A stretch of DNA of 42,217 bases from a virus. The notes below the pieces were generated by a model. It searched no databases. It was not told the DNA's origin and saw nothing but the letters and a program-made list of their open reading frames with translations. This document shows, piece after piece, positions 1 to 7,814 of this stretch. The translations under genes and the position numbers were made by a program. The stretch is taken from IMG/VR virus record IMGVR_UViG_3300015264_000034, positions 1 to 42,217 of that record; one strand, 5' to 3'. Numbering within the stretch: position 1 is the stretch's first letter; every line of letters starts with the position of its first letter.

Positions 1-278
1 TAGAACTCCCACAAACCCGCCGGCGTCGCGGGGTTGTCGGTCGTCCAGATCGCGATCGCTTTGTCGTGAGTTGCCCAGGCGCCGGTCGCCGAGGCGCCGA
101 CGATGTAAGCGTCGCCGTTCGCCGGCGAGCCTGGGGGAGCGGTGAGCGTTTTGCTGATGACCGCGGCCTGGACGAGTGCATGGTACTGCCTGAGAAATTT
201 CCGAAAGTCGACGGGGAACTGATCGCCGGTTACGGCCGAGATCATCGTTCCGAGTCTTGGTCCGTTGGTAACGCTCAT
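1..278 (-). CDS. DUF2793-like tail/fibre protein, N-terminal part (gene split by window ends)
   Basis: The reading frame starts at ATG 278, overlaps the stop of the J-like gene by 4 bp (ATGA) and runs open off the window start. It encodes a 92-residue N-terminal piece. The segment PPGSPANGDAYIVGASATG, followed by a TTDNPATPAG stretch and WEFY, fits the DUF2793 family, a virion-associated module often found in tail or fibre proteins. The rest of the gene is at the other end of the window (41465-42217). Merging the shared TAGAA gives an uninterrupted 341-residue protein. Its position right after the tail-tip gene suggests a fibre or host-contact protein. The family match is from memory of its motifs; the role is inferred. 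Confidence 0.75.
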   Translation of the reverse strand, partial: MSVTNGPRLGTMISAVTGDQFPVDFRKFLRQYHALVQAAVISKTLTAPPGSPANGDAYIVGASATGAWATHDKAIAIWTTDNPATPAGLWEF

Positions 279-3076
279 AGGTTGATCCCTCCGAAATATG
301 CGCCAAAGTCGAGCCCGAAACCCGTCATCTCAATCGTCGCGACCTGAGCCTGGTATGAGTCGAGCCCGTTCGCGTGTGAAGCAAAAAGCAAACTGACCGG
401 ACCCGTTCCGCCGTCGGAAGCTCGATCGTCGCCCGTGTAAGTGAACGGCGTCGTCGCGGGGTCGACCGTACGGATCAGGGATCCGCCGATCACGACAAAA
501 ACCTTGTAGGTCGTCCCGGCCTCGGGAGTGATGTCCGCGGCGTCCTGGAAAATCAGAGTCCCGCCGGCCGCTTGCGTGAGCCGATTCCTTGAGGTCCAGG
601 TGAACGTCTGATCTCCGAACGTGATCGAGTACCGCGTTCCATAAGTGAGACCGTCGATCCGGAGATCGCCGGGGGGATACGGCCGCAAATAGCGCGAGAT
701 CGTCGTCAAAGTCTGATAGCTCGCGGATCCGATCGGGAACGTTCCCACGTTGTTTTTCGGAAGGATCTTCGCCTGGACGGTGAGATCCGCGGGGTAGGGA
801 TCGATCTGAGTGAGACCAGGTCCCGAGCTGAAAAAGAACACCCGAGTCCCGACCGGATGATCGCGGGGGACCGTATCCATCACGCCGCGGAGGACGCCGG
901 CGATCGTTGTCGTCCCGTCCATGTTGACCGTCGCCGTTTCCCAGGACACGATCTCGCCGGTGTCGTCGAAGATCGCGAGGTTCGCCCCGAGGATGACGCC
1001 GCCGTTGTCGGTGTCGACCAGGACCCCGAGGTCGAGCCCGCCGAGCTGGAGCTTGAACCCCGTCGTATCCTTCGCCGGCGTCGCCGCGGGATAGAGGTTT
1101 TCCAGGACCGCAACGGGAGAGAATCCGAAAACCTCGTTCGTCTCGGTATCACTTCCGCCGATCGGTTGCCAAACTTCATAACTCTTCTCGGTCGTCTGAC
1201 TCCTCGCGATGACGGTCATCGCATAGATACCGACGACGCCATCGGGGACCAGCTCGAGGGGAAGTTCGACGAGCTCCTGGAAAGCCGGCGCGACCGGGGA
1301 TCCCGTCGGGTTGACCCATCCGGAATCAGGCGCCGGATCGTAAGAAACGAAGCTCAAACCGAAAATATCCTCGACCGCGTCGATCGAGATCGTCCCGTCG
1401 ACCAGGTCGCCATAACCGATGCGCGTCACGCGGAAAACCTGATCGTTGATCCCGAGCGGGATCCATGTGAACCTGAACACGCCGCCGGTTCTGAGGTTCC
1501 ACGCCTTGCGGTTCGTCTTGAGGACGAGTTTCGAAATTGGATAGGCGAGAGTCTTGAGCACGCGCGCCGCGACCAGCGACGCCGTCGTCGAGTTCGAGAG
1601 CCCGTTGAACGCGATCGTTTGCGGCCGAACCTCGCCCGTCGCCGCGATGTTCGCCGTCTCAAACGCCTGTACCGTCCTCGTATTGAAGTCGGCCGCGCGA
1701 TCGAGAAATGTGATTCCGACCTCGTTCGACGTTTCGCTCCAGGACGCGCGCGAGAATTCCGGCGTCGACTTGATGTCGTCGACCGTGAGCTCGAGGATCA
1801 TCGTCGGGTCGTAGTCGGCGCGCGCGAGCGTGATGTTCCATAACGAGGTTTGCGGATCGACCCAAAGGATCCCGTCGACGTGACGGAGCATCTCGCTCAA
1901 GATCTGATCGGCCGTCGATTGCTGGTCGATCTGCATCGAGATCCCGAGCCCTTCGTTCTTGAGCGTCACGGCCGCGGCCTGGAATGAGCTCGCGTTGATC
2001 TTCGTCGGCGAGATCCCGAGTCCGTTGTCGACGTCGGTGAGGATCTCGTACATCCAGAGCGCGGCGTTCGCATCGCCGTTGATGTTCACCCGCGGGTCGG
2101 AGGTCCCCCATCCGAAGGGATCCGGACATCGTCGAACGATGAACGAGATCGTTTTGAGATAGGAACTCGTCCCCACGTAAAACCCCTCGAGGACTACGTA
2201 GCAGAGCCCCTGATAGTGCGGCGAGATCCTGGTCGCGCTCGTCGTGACCGTGAAGTGATCCCCAGGCGAGAAGTCGGTCGAGCCCGTCGTGATTGTGAAA
2301 TTGATCTTCGTCGACGAGAATGCGTAATCCGCGTATGCCGTGCCGATCGCTCCCGAGACGGATCCGACGACCGAGAACTCGCGGAATCCGTAGTAGGGTT
2401 TTGTCGGGTCGGCCGTGTAATGCGACGAGAGCGCGGTGATCGTGATGACCTCGGCGACGGCGCCGTTCCCAGGCGCGAGGAATGAGAGAAACCCGTTTCC
2501 CGTTCCGGAATAGCTTCCGACGACGCTCGCGCCGGTTTGCTTTTTCGAGAGATAAGCGTTCGAGCCTTGCGTTTGCGTCCCGCGGTAGAACGTCATCCGA
2601 CCCGAGAGCCCGCCCTCGGACGTCGGCCCGCCGAAAAGATTCTCCGCGTTGATGCCGACGGTCAGAGCGTCGGATCCCGAGGCGCCGAACGGTACCGGTT
2701 TTTTGTTCGACTGGATCGCGACCAGGTGATCGACCGGTCCGAGGCAAAGCGCGTATTGAACGCCGAGGTAATACTTGTACCCCTGGATCACGGTCGTGTG
2801 AGAGAACATGCCGCTCTTGACCCGCTTTTTGATCGGGACGATCTGGAGATCGCCCCACCAAACCGTGTTTCCGCCGGTGATCTTGACCGTCCCCCCGATC
2901 ATGGGGATAGCTCTCCCCTCGCTCGCCGTGGGGAGCTGGAAGTCGCCAAGCGCGGACGGTTGCGGTTGGTTGAACTTAGGTTTCGGAGTTAGAAGAACCC
3001 CGACGACCGATGCGGCGATCAGGATGAGTAACAGTATCCAGAAGAAGACGACACGCTCCCTCGAGCCCTTGTTGTG
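275..3076 (-). CDS. J-like tail tip / host specificity protein
   Basis: This is a large protein of about 930 residues at the end of the tail operon, where lambda-type phages encode the central tip protein that contacts the receptor. It has an N-terminal hydrophobic segment (FFWILLLILIAASVVGVLL) and then a SALGDFQLPTASEGRAIP stretch typical of the start of such proteins. Later parts contain hub-like and fibronectin-like beta regions. A beta module at about 2235-2515 resembles one in the protein at 6621-7814. The start codon is unresolved. The frame is open across the upstream stop at 3079, but there is no ATG, GTG or TTG between GTG 3163 (85 bp inside the upstream gene) and ATG 2902, which would remove the conserved N-terminus. 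The coordinate given is the open extent after the upstream stop. Confidence 0.8.
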   Translation of the reverse strand, partial: HNKGSRERVVFFWILLLILIAASVVGVLLTPKPKFNQPQPSALGDFQLPTASEGRAIPMIGGTVKITGGNTVWWGDLQIVPIKKRVKSGMFSHTTVIQGYKYYLGVQYALCLGPVDHLVAIQSNKKPVPFGASGSDALTVGINAENLFGGPTSEGGLSGRMTFYRGTQTQGSNAYLSKKQTGASVVGSYSGTGNGFLSFLAPGNGAVAEVITITALSSHYTADPTKPYYGFREFSVVGSVSGAIGTAYADYAFSSTKINFTITTGSTDFSPGDHFTVTTSATRISPHYQGLCYVVLEGFYVGTSSYLKTISFIVRRCPDPFGWGTSDPRVNINGDANAALWMYEILTDVDNGLGISPTKINASSFQAAAVTLKNEGLGISMQIDQQSTADQILSEMLRHVDGILWVDPQTSLWNITLARADYDPTMILELTVDDIKSTPEFSRASWSETSNEVGITFLDRAADFNTRTVQAFETANIAATGEVRPQTIAFNGLSNSTTASLVAARVLKTLAYPISKLVLKTNRKAWNLRTGGVFRFTWIPLGINDQVFRVTRIGYGDLVDGTISIDAVEDIFGLSFVSYDPAPDSGWVNPTGSPVAPAFQELVELPLELVPDGVVGIYAMTVIARSQTTEKSYEVWQPIGGSDTETNEVFGFSPVAVLENLYPAATPAKDTTGFKLQLGGLDLGVLVDTDNGGVILGANLAIFDDTGEIVSWETATVNMDGTTTIAGVLRGVMDTVPRDHPVGTRVFFFSSGPGLTQIDPYPADLTVQAKILPKNNVGTFPIGSASYQTLTTISRYLRPYPPGDLRIDGLTYGTRYSITFGDQTFTWTSRNRLTQAAGGTLIFQDAADITPEAGTTYKVFVVIGGSLIRTVDPATTPFTYTGDDRASDGGTGPVSLLFASHANGLDSYQAQVATIEMTGFGLDFGAYFGGINL

Positions 3077-3078
3077 TT

Positions 3079-3870
3079 CTACGCGATCGAGCCGTCGAAC
3101 GGGTTCGTTTGTGGCATGAGATCGAAACCGAAAAATTGCGGCGTGTTGTTGTAAGACTGGCACGCCGCGAAAGTGTGCTGACAGCCGGCGACTCCCTTCA
3201 CGACCTGGTTTATCGCGAGACCAGGGATCGCGGTGAGGAGCGTGACCTGATCGCCCGTGTGATCGACGATCATCCGGAGGTCGTTCCCGTGAAGGAAATA
3301 GCCGCCTTTGAGCGAGTGACTCAAACCGTTGAACGCCGTCACGTGGATGATCGTCCCCGTCGAATCGACCGACGCGATCGTTCCCGTCGTCGTGAAAAGC
3401 GCGAGATCGATCCCGCATCCCGCATCCCCGAAGACGTGCGCGCATGGCGCCTGATAGAGCTTTTTGGGGATGAGTCGCTGGAGCCGATACATATCCGAGT
3501 TGCAATTCAGCTCGCACTGATCGGTGAAAAGTGTGCTCGCGACATTTCCCGAAAACAGAACGACGACGTCCGAGTCGCCATAGTGCCCGCCGAAAATTGT
3601 GACTTCCATCGGCGTCGGGGGAAGGTAGGGAATAAACTCCGCGGCGAGGGGATGCGACGGGGGGATCGTGATCTTAATGCGACCCGAGATCACTTCGTTC
3701 GTGTGCTCTTGCTCCGTCCTCGAGATCGTCGTCGGGTCGTACTGCTGACCGAGATACGTGATCGTCTCGTCGGCCGACGTGAGGAGAAAGCTCTTCCCGG
3801 TCGTGTGAAAAAGATAGATCTCCCAGGGTTGCGAACCGCTTCCCGATTTCTCGATCGAATCGTAACTCAC
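3079..3870 (-). CDS. Tail hub protein, phage BR0599 / DUF2163-like
   Basis: A 263-residue protein between the distal tail gene (4-bp overlap) and the J-like gene. The C-terminal block GCQHTFAACQSYNN followed by FFGFDLMPQTNPF is characteristic of the BR0599 domain found with DUF2163 in tail hub proteins, including those of gene transfer agents. Cysteines lie at about residues 119, 123, 143, 152, 230 and 237. In a related gene transfer agent hub, conserved cysteines hold an iron-sulfur cluster, so metal binding is plausible here but not shown. It probably links the distal tail ring to the tip. Family assignment is fairly sure; metal binding is inference. Confidence 0.8.
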   Translation of the reverse strand: MSYDSIEKSGSGSQPWEIYLFHTTGKSFLLTSADETITYLGQQYDPTTISRTEQEHTNEVISGRIKITIPPSHPLAAEFIPYLPPTPMEVTIFGGHYGDSDVVVLFSGNVASTLFTDQCELNCNSDMYRLQRLIPKKLYQAPCAHVFGDAGCGIDLALFTTTGTIASVDSTGTIIHVTAFNGLSHSLKGGYFLHGNDLRMIVDHTGDQVTLLTAIPGLAINQVVKGVAGCQHTFAACQSYNNTPQFFGFDLMPQTNPFDGSIA

Positions 3871-5588
3871 GCGGGTACCTCTTTTGGAACTTCCTGAAAT
3901 TGGAGCGTCGACTGAGCGAAGTCGTTGGTAGACCAGATCATCTCGACGTCGTCACTCGCGAGCCGGACGAGCGTCAAAAACGAAACTTGAGTTTGATTCT
4001 TGGGGAAGAGTTTTCCCGTCGTCGACTCGAGGACCAGGGTTTCCGTCCCGTCGCCGTTGTCGGTTGAACCCGTGATCTTACGATAGACGTTCCCGGATCC
4101 ATCGGTCGGGATGAAAGCGACGAAGCGGCGCGCGACCGAGGGGAAAAGGAATCGCGTGTAGAACTCTGACTCGATCGTCAGCCCTCCGTCGGTTGCGCCG
4201 AGGTCGACGTGAAGGACGAGATCCTGGTCCCATGTCGGGATCCAGAACGGCCGCAATTGACCGAAGCGAGCGATCAGGAAAGCGCGGAACTTCGTCGCCG
4301 CGGCGTGATCCTGAATCCACCAGGGGAACGACTGATCGACGACTGCGGTCCCGCCTTTGTCGATCGCCGAGATCGGTCCGACCCGCGGATCGAGGAGTAC
4401 GACCGAACGGTTGTAAACCCTGGTGAGCCCGTTGACCCAATTCGGCATCATCTCGAGGACGTCGAACCCCTTGAAGCTCGGGAGCGAGATCGTCGGCGCC
4501 GGCGCGGGTTGCTGCGCTTCGCCGGCGAACTCGAGATCCATCGAATCGCCCGCGCTCCAAAGTCGATCGACCTGGACCTGGTTCTTGAGGCGCGCGAGGA
4601 AAACAGGCATCACGAGCGACGCCGGTCCCGCGGTCCAGTTGAATTGAGTCGGCGACGTGATCGTGATGTGATCCGCGAAGACTTGGTCGATCGTGAGCGC
4701 TTCGAACGTGTACTCGTCCTTCCAGATCGTCGCGATCCCGTCGGCCGCGAATTGCCGGTCGGCCGTGTTGCAAGGGATCGAGAACGAGCCGGCCGCAATG
4801 TCCGAGACGAGCGGCGTCGCATCCGGCCACCAGGGGACGCCGTACGGTTGATGCTGCCATCCCCAAACGAGCGACTCCATTCCGGCCGAGTTCCGCGCCG
4901 TGAACGCGCTCGCGCGATAGTGCAAGCCGCGGCGCGGGATCTGCCTCAGCGCGCGCCGTTGCTCGTTGTCGGAGTAGGCGACCAGGACGTCGGTCAGATA
5001 GGAGATCTTCTCTTTGATCCCCGACGCCCAATCCGGCGAGACCGAGAAGAGCGTCACCCTCGAGCCCGTGATGAGGAGATCCGTTCCAGGGATCGACGGC
5101 GTGAACTGGAACAAAATATCTTGATTGATTTGCGCCGGCCCGGACGCCGGCATCGTCGCTTGGTAGATGTAGGAATCGAGCGCGCCATAGATCAGGGGTT
5201 CGCCGTAAGGATCCGTGAGCGTGACCCCGCCGGATCCGGAGATCACGATCGCCGTGAGGATCTTGTCCGCGTTGCGGAAAGCGTTCCAAACCTCGACGGG
5301 GAATTGCGTCGACGAGAGCACGAACCCGAGCGTCTTGATCCTCGGGATGACGATGATCCGCTCGAAGAGCTGACCGCCGAAGAGCTCGCGATAGTGACCC
5401 CCGAGCGAGTGATGAACGATCGAGACGACCGGTTCCGGAGTGCCGCGGGAGAGAGCGACCGGCCCAGGGTTAACCGAGAGCGCGAACGTCGTGAGCTCCT
5501 GAGTTCCCGCGGGGATGTTCGTCGAGATCCCGTTCGTGAGGATCCCGATCGGCTCGTTCGAATAGTCCACTCCGGGGAAGTCAGCCAT
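3867..5588 (-). CDS. Distal tail / baseplate protein
   Basis: A 573-residue protein encoded between the two paralogous tail proteins and the hub gene. By position it is a distal tail or baseplate component. Beta-rich sequence and a segment with LLITGSRVTLFSVSPDW and FWIPTWDQDLVLHVDL fit phage distal-tail proteins of this gene order. I cannot name a family with confidence. The start at ATG 5588 lacks a clear Shine-Dalgarno sequence. It is preceded by an unusually AT-rich stretch, and the stop overlaps the next start by 4 bp. Confidence 0.65.
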   Translation of the reverse strand: MADFPGVDYSNEPIGILTNGISTNIPAGTQELTTFALSVNPGPVALSRGTPEPVVSIVHHSLGGHYRELFGGQLFERIIVIPRIKTLGFVLSSTQFPVEVWNAFRNADKILTAIVISGSGGVTLTDPYGEPLIYGALDSYIYQATMPASGPAQINQDILFQFTPSIPGTDLLITGSRVTLFSVSPDWASGIKEKISYLTDVLVAYSDNEQRRALRQIPRRGLHYRASAFTARNSAGMESLVWGWQHQPYGVPWWPDATPLVSDIAAGSFSIPCNTADRQFAADGIATIWKDEYTFEALTIDQVFADHITITSPTQFNWTAGPASLVMPVFLARLKNQVQVDRLWSAGDSMDLEFAGEAQQPAPAPTISLPSFKGFDVLEMMPNWVNGLTRVYNRSVVLLDPRVGPISAIDKGGTAVVDQSFPWWIQDHAAATKFRAFLIARFGQLRPFWIPTWDQDLVLHVDLGATDGGLTIESEFYTRFLFPSVARRFVAFIPTDGSGNVYRKITGSTDNGDGTETLVLESTTGKLFPKNQTQVSFLTLVRLASDDVEMIWSTNDFAQSTLQFQEVPKEVPA

Positions 5589-5604
5589 TTTTTTATATAA
5601 ACAA
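5585..5604 (-). promoter_or_regulatory. AT-rich leader without Shine-Dalgarno before distal tail gene
   Basis: On the minus strand the 16 bases between the TAA of the upstream gene and ATG 5588 read TTGTTTATATAAAAAA. This is far richer in A and T than anything nearby and has no GGAG-like element. It could be a translation enhancer that replaces the Shine-Dalgarno sequence, or a -10-like element. Nothing in the sequence decides between these. Confidence 0.25.
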
Positions 5605-6612
5605 TTACGCTTTCAGAACGGCGAAGTTCGGGAAAATCTTGTACGTGTCCGGCCCGAGGACGTAGTCCGACGCCGGGAGGAACCCGTTTCCGACCCCGTT
5701 GCTCGAGAAGATCATCGGGAGCGTCCCGATCAGCGAGAACCCGCCCGTGTTGCCGCTCGATCCGTCCCGGCCGGTGAACCAAAGAACGGGGAGCAAGTTC
5801 GCGCGGCCGTCGAGTTGGCTCGTTTGCGCGAACTGAAACGGCGTCGGGTTACCGATTGAGGTCGTTTGTGCATAGCGAGGGATCGAGCTCGAGGGAATGT
5901 ATGTCCCGGTCGCCGAGCTCGTTCCGTGACGGCCCGTGTAGAACTGCCCCGAGACCAGGTCGCCGATCGTGATCCATTTCCCGGTAAACGCATCGACATC
6001 GCAGAGCACGAACCCCGCGGCGAAGCCTTGCGAGTCGTTGACGCATCCCGGACAATCGGTCGTTTTCGTGAATCCGGGGACGTTCGGCCCGAAAGCCTGG
6101 TACGGGCCATAGTAGCCGCTCGTCGATCCGTGGAAGTACATCCCGCCGGTCCAGGCGCCGGCCTTCTGGAGCGACGTTCCCCAGGCGAGATGCAGGTAGA
6201 CCCCTGGGGTTTTCTCGACGATCACGACGACGTTGTCGTTCGTTCCGTCGGTGAAAAAATAGTAGTTCGAGAACGGTCCGGCCGCGAGATTCATCGCGAC
6301 GCCCATCCGGTTCGTATTGATCGACTCGAGCGGCGCGTTTCCGGGTTGCGTGACCCACGGTTGCATCGAGTCAAAATTGTCGGAGAGATACAGCAAAAGA
6401 GCGTAACCGTTCCCGACCGTCTCGGTCGCGAAGCCGGCCTCGGCGACGATCGCGCGCAAGTGGGCATAGGTCGAGCCCTTGTGGAGAGACGCGGTCCATC
6501 CGGATCCCTCGACCGCGCTCCGATCGGAGGTCCATCCGTTCGCCGCGAGAAACGTGTCGAGCTGCTGGAGTAGGTCGACCGGCGAAGTCGGAACCCCCGT
6601 CGCGTATGCCAT
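5605..6612 (-). CDS. Tail protein, paralogue of the upstream neighbour
   Basis: A 335-residue protein beginning MAYATGVPTSPVDLLQQLDTF, which matches the start of the neighbouring 397-residue protein (DYSDLLDQLDTFLTSQGM). Both belong to a conserved siphovirus tail family found directly after the tape measure gene. The middle contains aromatic- and glycine-rich beta sequence and a CPGC motif. GGGGGA sits just before the ATG. It is probably a tail-tip or side-fibre component; the biochemical role is unknown. Confidence 0.65.
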   Translation of the reverse strand: MAYATGVPTSPVDLLQQLDTFLAANGWTSDRSAVEGSGWTASLHKGSTYAHLRAIVAEAGFATETVGNGYALLLYLSDNFDSMQPWVTQPGNAPLESINTNRMGVAMNLAAGPFSNYYFFTDGTNDNVVVIVEKTPGVYLHLAWGTSLQKAGAWTGGMYFHGSTSGYYGPYQAFGPNVPGFTKTTDCPGCVNDSQGFAAGFVLCDVDAFTGKWITIGDLVSGQFYTGRHGTSSATGTYIPSSSIPRYAQTTSIGNPTPFQFAQTSQLDGRANLLPVLWFTGRDGSSGNTGGFSLIGTLPMIFSSNGVGNGFLPASDYVLGPDTYKIFPNFAVLKA

Positions 6613-6620
6613 CGATCCCC

Positions 6621-7814
6621 CTAAGTGAGCTTGACGGCGAAGTAGTCGATCTTCGTCGTCCTGTTAACATCCTGGATCACGACCCAGATGTCCGAGCCGA
6701 TCGTGATCGTGTTCTCGGCCGACTGACCGAACCCCGTGACGCATCCGACGCCGTCGAGCTCGCCGTAAACGTTGATCGTTTGATCGAAGAGCACGATCGG
6801 GAGAATCGAGTATCCCCCGTCGAGGTTCGGCCTCCAGTCTTGCATCCCCGCCGAGTGACCCTCGCACGTCGGCCAGATCCGACCGAAAACCGATTCGGTG
6901 TTGTTCGCGTTAAACCCTTGCCACGTTCCAGAGGGTAAACGGAGCCGCATCTGAGCGCCGGCCGCATTGCCGAGACCGGTCGTTCGCGACTCGGGATAGT
7001 TTCGGAGCTCGTTGCCGACGTAAGACCATCTCCATGAGGTACTCGTCGCCCCTGGTTCACCTGAGCTCAAACCGGCATCCCAAGTCATCGACCCGCCGAC
7101 CGCGAGCGGGTAAGGGAAAGCGCCCGGACTCATGTATGAGTCGATGAACCCGAGGTAGCACGAGACGTAAACGGTCGAGATCTTGGCGACGACGATGACG
7201 CGCCGGCCATTGCCGACGAACCAGTACGGGATCGTCGAGTTCCAAAGATTGAAAACCGGCGAGGGGAATTGCTGACCGACGCCGCCGACGTATCCCGGTT
7301 GATGCTCGAAATCGAGCCCGCTCGAGAAAGCGGTATAGCCGGCGAGCCTCCAGTTGTAATAATCGCCGGTGACGTTCGAGAAGAGCTTCGCGCCGACGAG
7401 GATCTGATCGAGGTTCCCGTTTCCGGGAGCTTGCCAGATCATTTGATCGCCGCTCGCGCGACGCTTCGAGGTCCAAGGGGGAGTCGTCGCGACGGTGAAC
7501 GTGTCGCCCGCGATGAACGCCGTCCCGCCGGCCGTGATCGTGAACTTGATGTGAGTCGTCGAGTAAGCGACCCCTGCAGTTCCGCCGGCGAGAGCTCCGG
7601 TGATCGAGCCCGTGACGGTGAAAGCGGTCGCGCTGGTGAACGCGATCGTAAAAGTTTCGGCGACGCTCGCGGATCCGCCGATCAAACCCGCGATCGTTCC
7701 GTTCCCCGTCCCCGCGTACGACGGCGAGAGCGTCATCCCCTGGGAAGTGAGAAACGTGTCGAGCTGATCGAGCAAGTCGGAATAGTCGGTCGCCGTGCCT
7801 ACCTGGTAAGACAT
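6621..7814 (-). CDS. Tail protein following tape measure, with beta-module insertion
   Basis: A 397-residue protein whose gene starts directly at the end of the tape measure gene, with GAGGGGGATGA as ribosome site. It shares its N-terminus with the next gene, so the two are tandem paralogues. Unlike the paralogue it carries a glycine- and threonine-rich beta module at about residues 37-112, ending in HIKFTITAGGTAFIAGDTF. A similar module occurs in the J-like tip protein. The region with YWFVGNGRRVIVVAKISTVY is typical of a widespread phage tail family. Its position suggests a tail-tip assembly component. Confidence 0.65.
   Translation of the reverse strand: MSYQVGTATDYSDLLDQLDTFLTSQGMTLSPSYAGTGNGTIAGLIGGSASVAETFTIAFTSATAFTVTGSITGALAGGTAGVAYSTTHIKFTITAGGTAFIAGDTFTVATTPPWTSKRRASGDQMIWQAPGNGNLDQILVGAKLFSNVTGDYYNWRLAGYTAFSSGLDFEHQPGYVGGVGQQFPSPVFNLWNSTIPYWFVGNGRRVIVVAKISTVYVSCYLGFIDSYMSPGAFPYPLAVGGSMTWDAGLSSGEPGATSTSWRWSYVGNELRNYPESRTTGLGNAAGAQMRLRLPSGTWQGFNANNTESVFGRIWPTCEGHSAGMQDWRPNLDGGYSILPIVLFDQTINVYGELDGVGCVTGFGQSAENTITIGSDIWVVIQDVNRTTKIDYFAVKLT

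Noticed and set aside
4209-5600. Long plus-strand ORF of 463 codons
   Set aside because: It lies entirely over the distal tail gene; its product is an Arg/Asp/Glu-rich shadow typical of the antisense frame of GC-rich genes, with no ribosome site.
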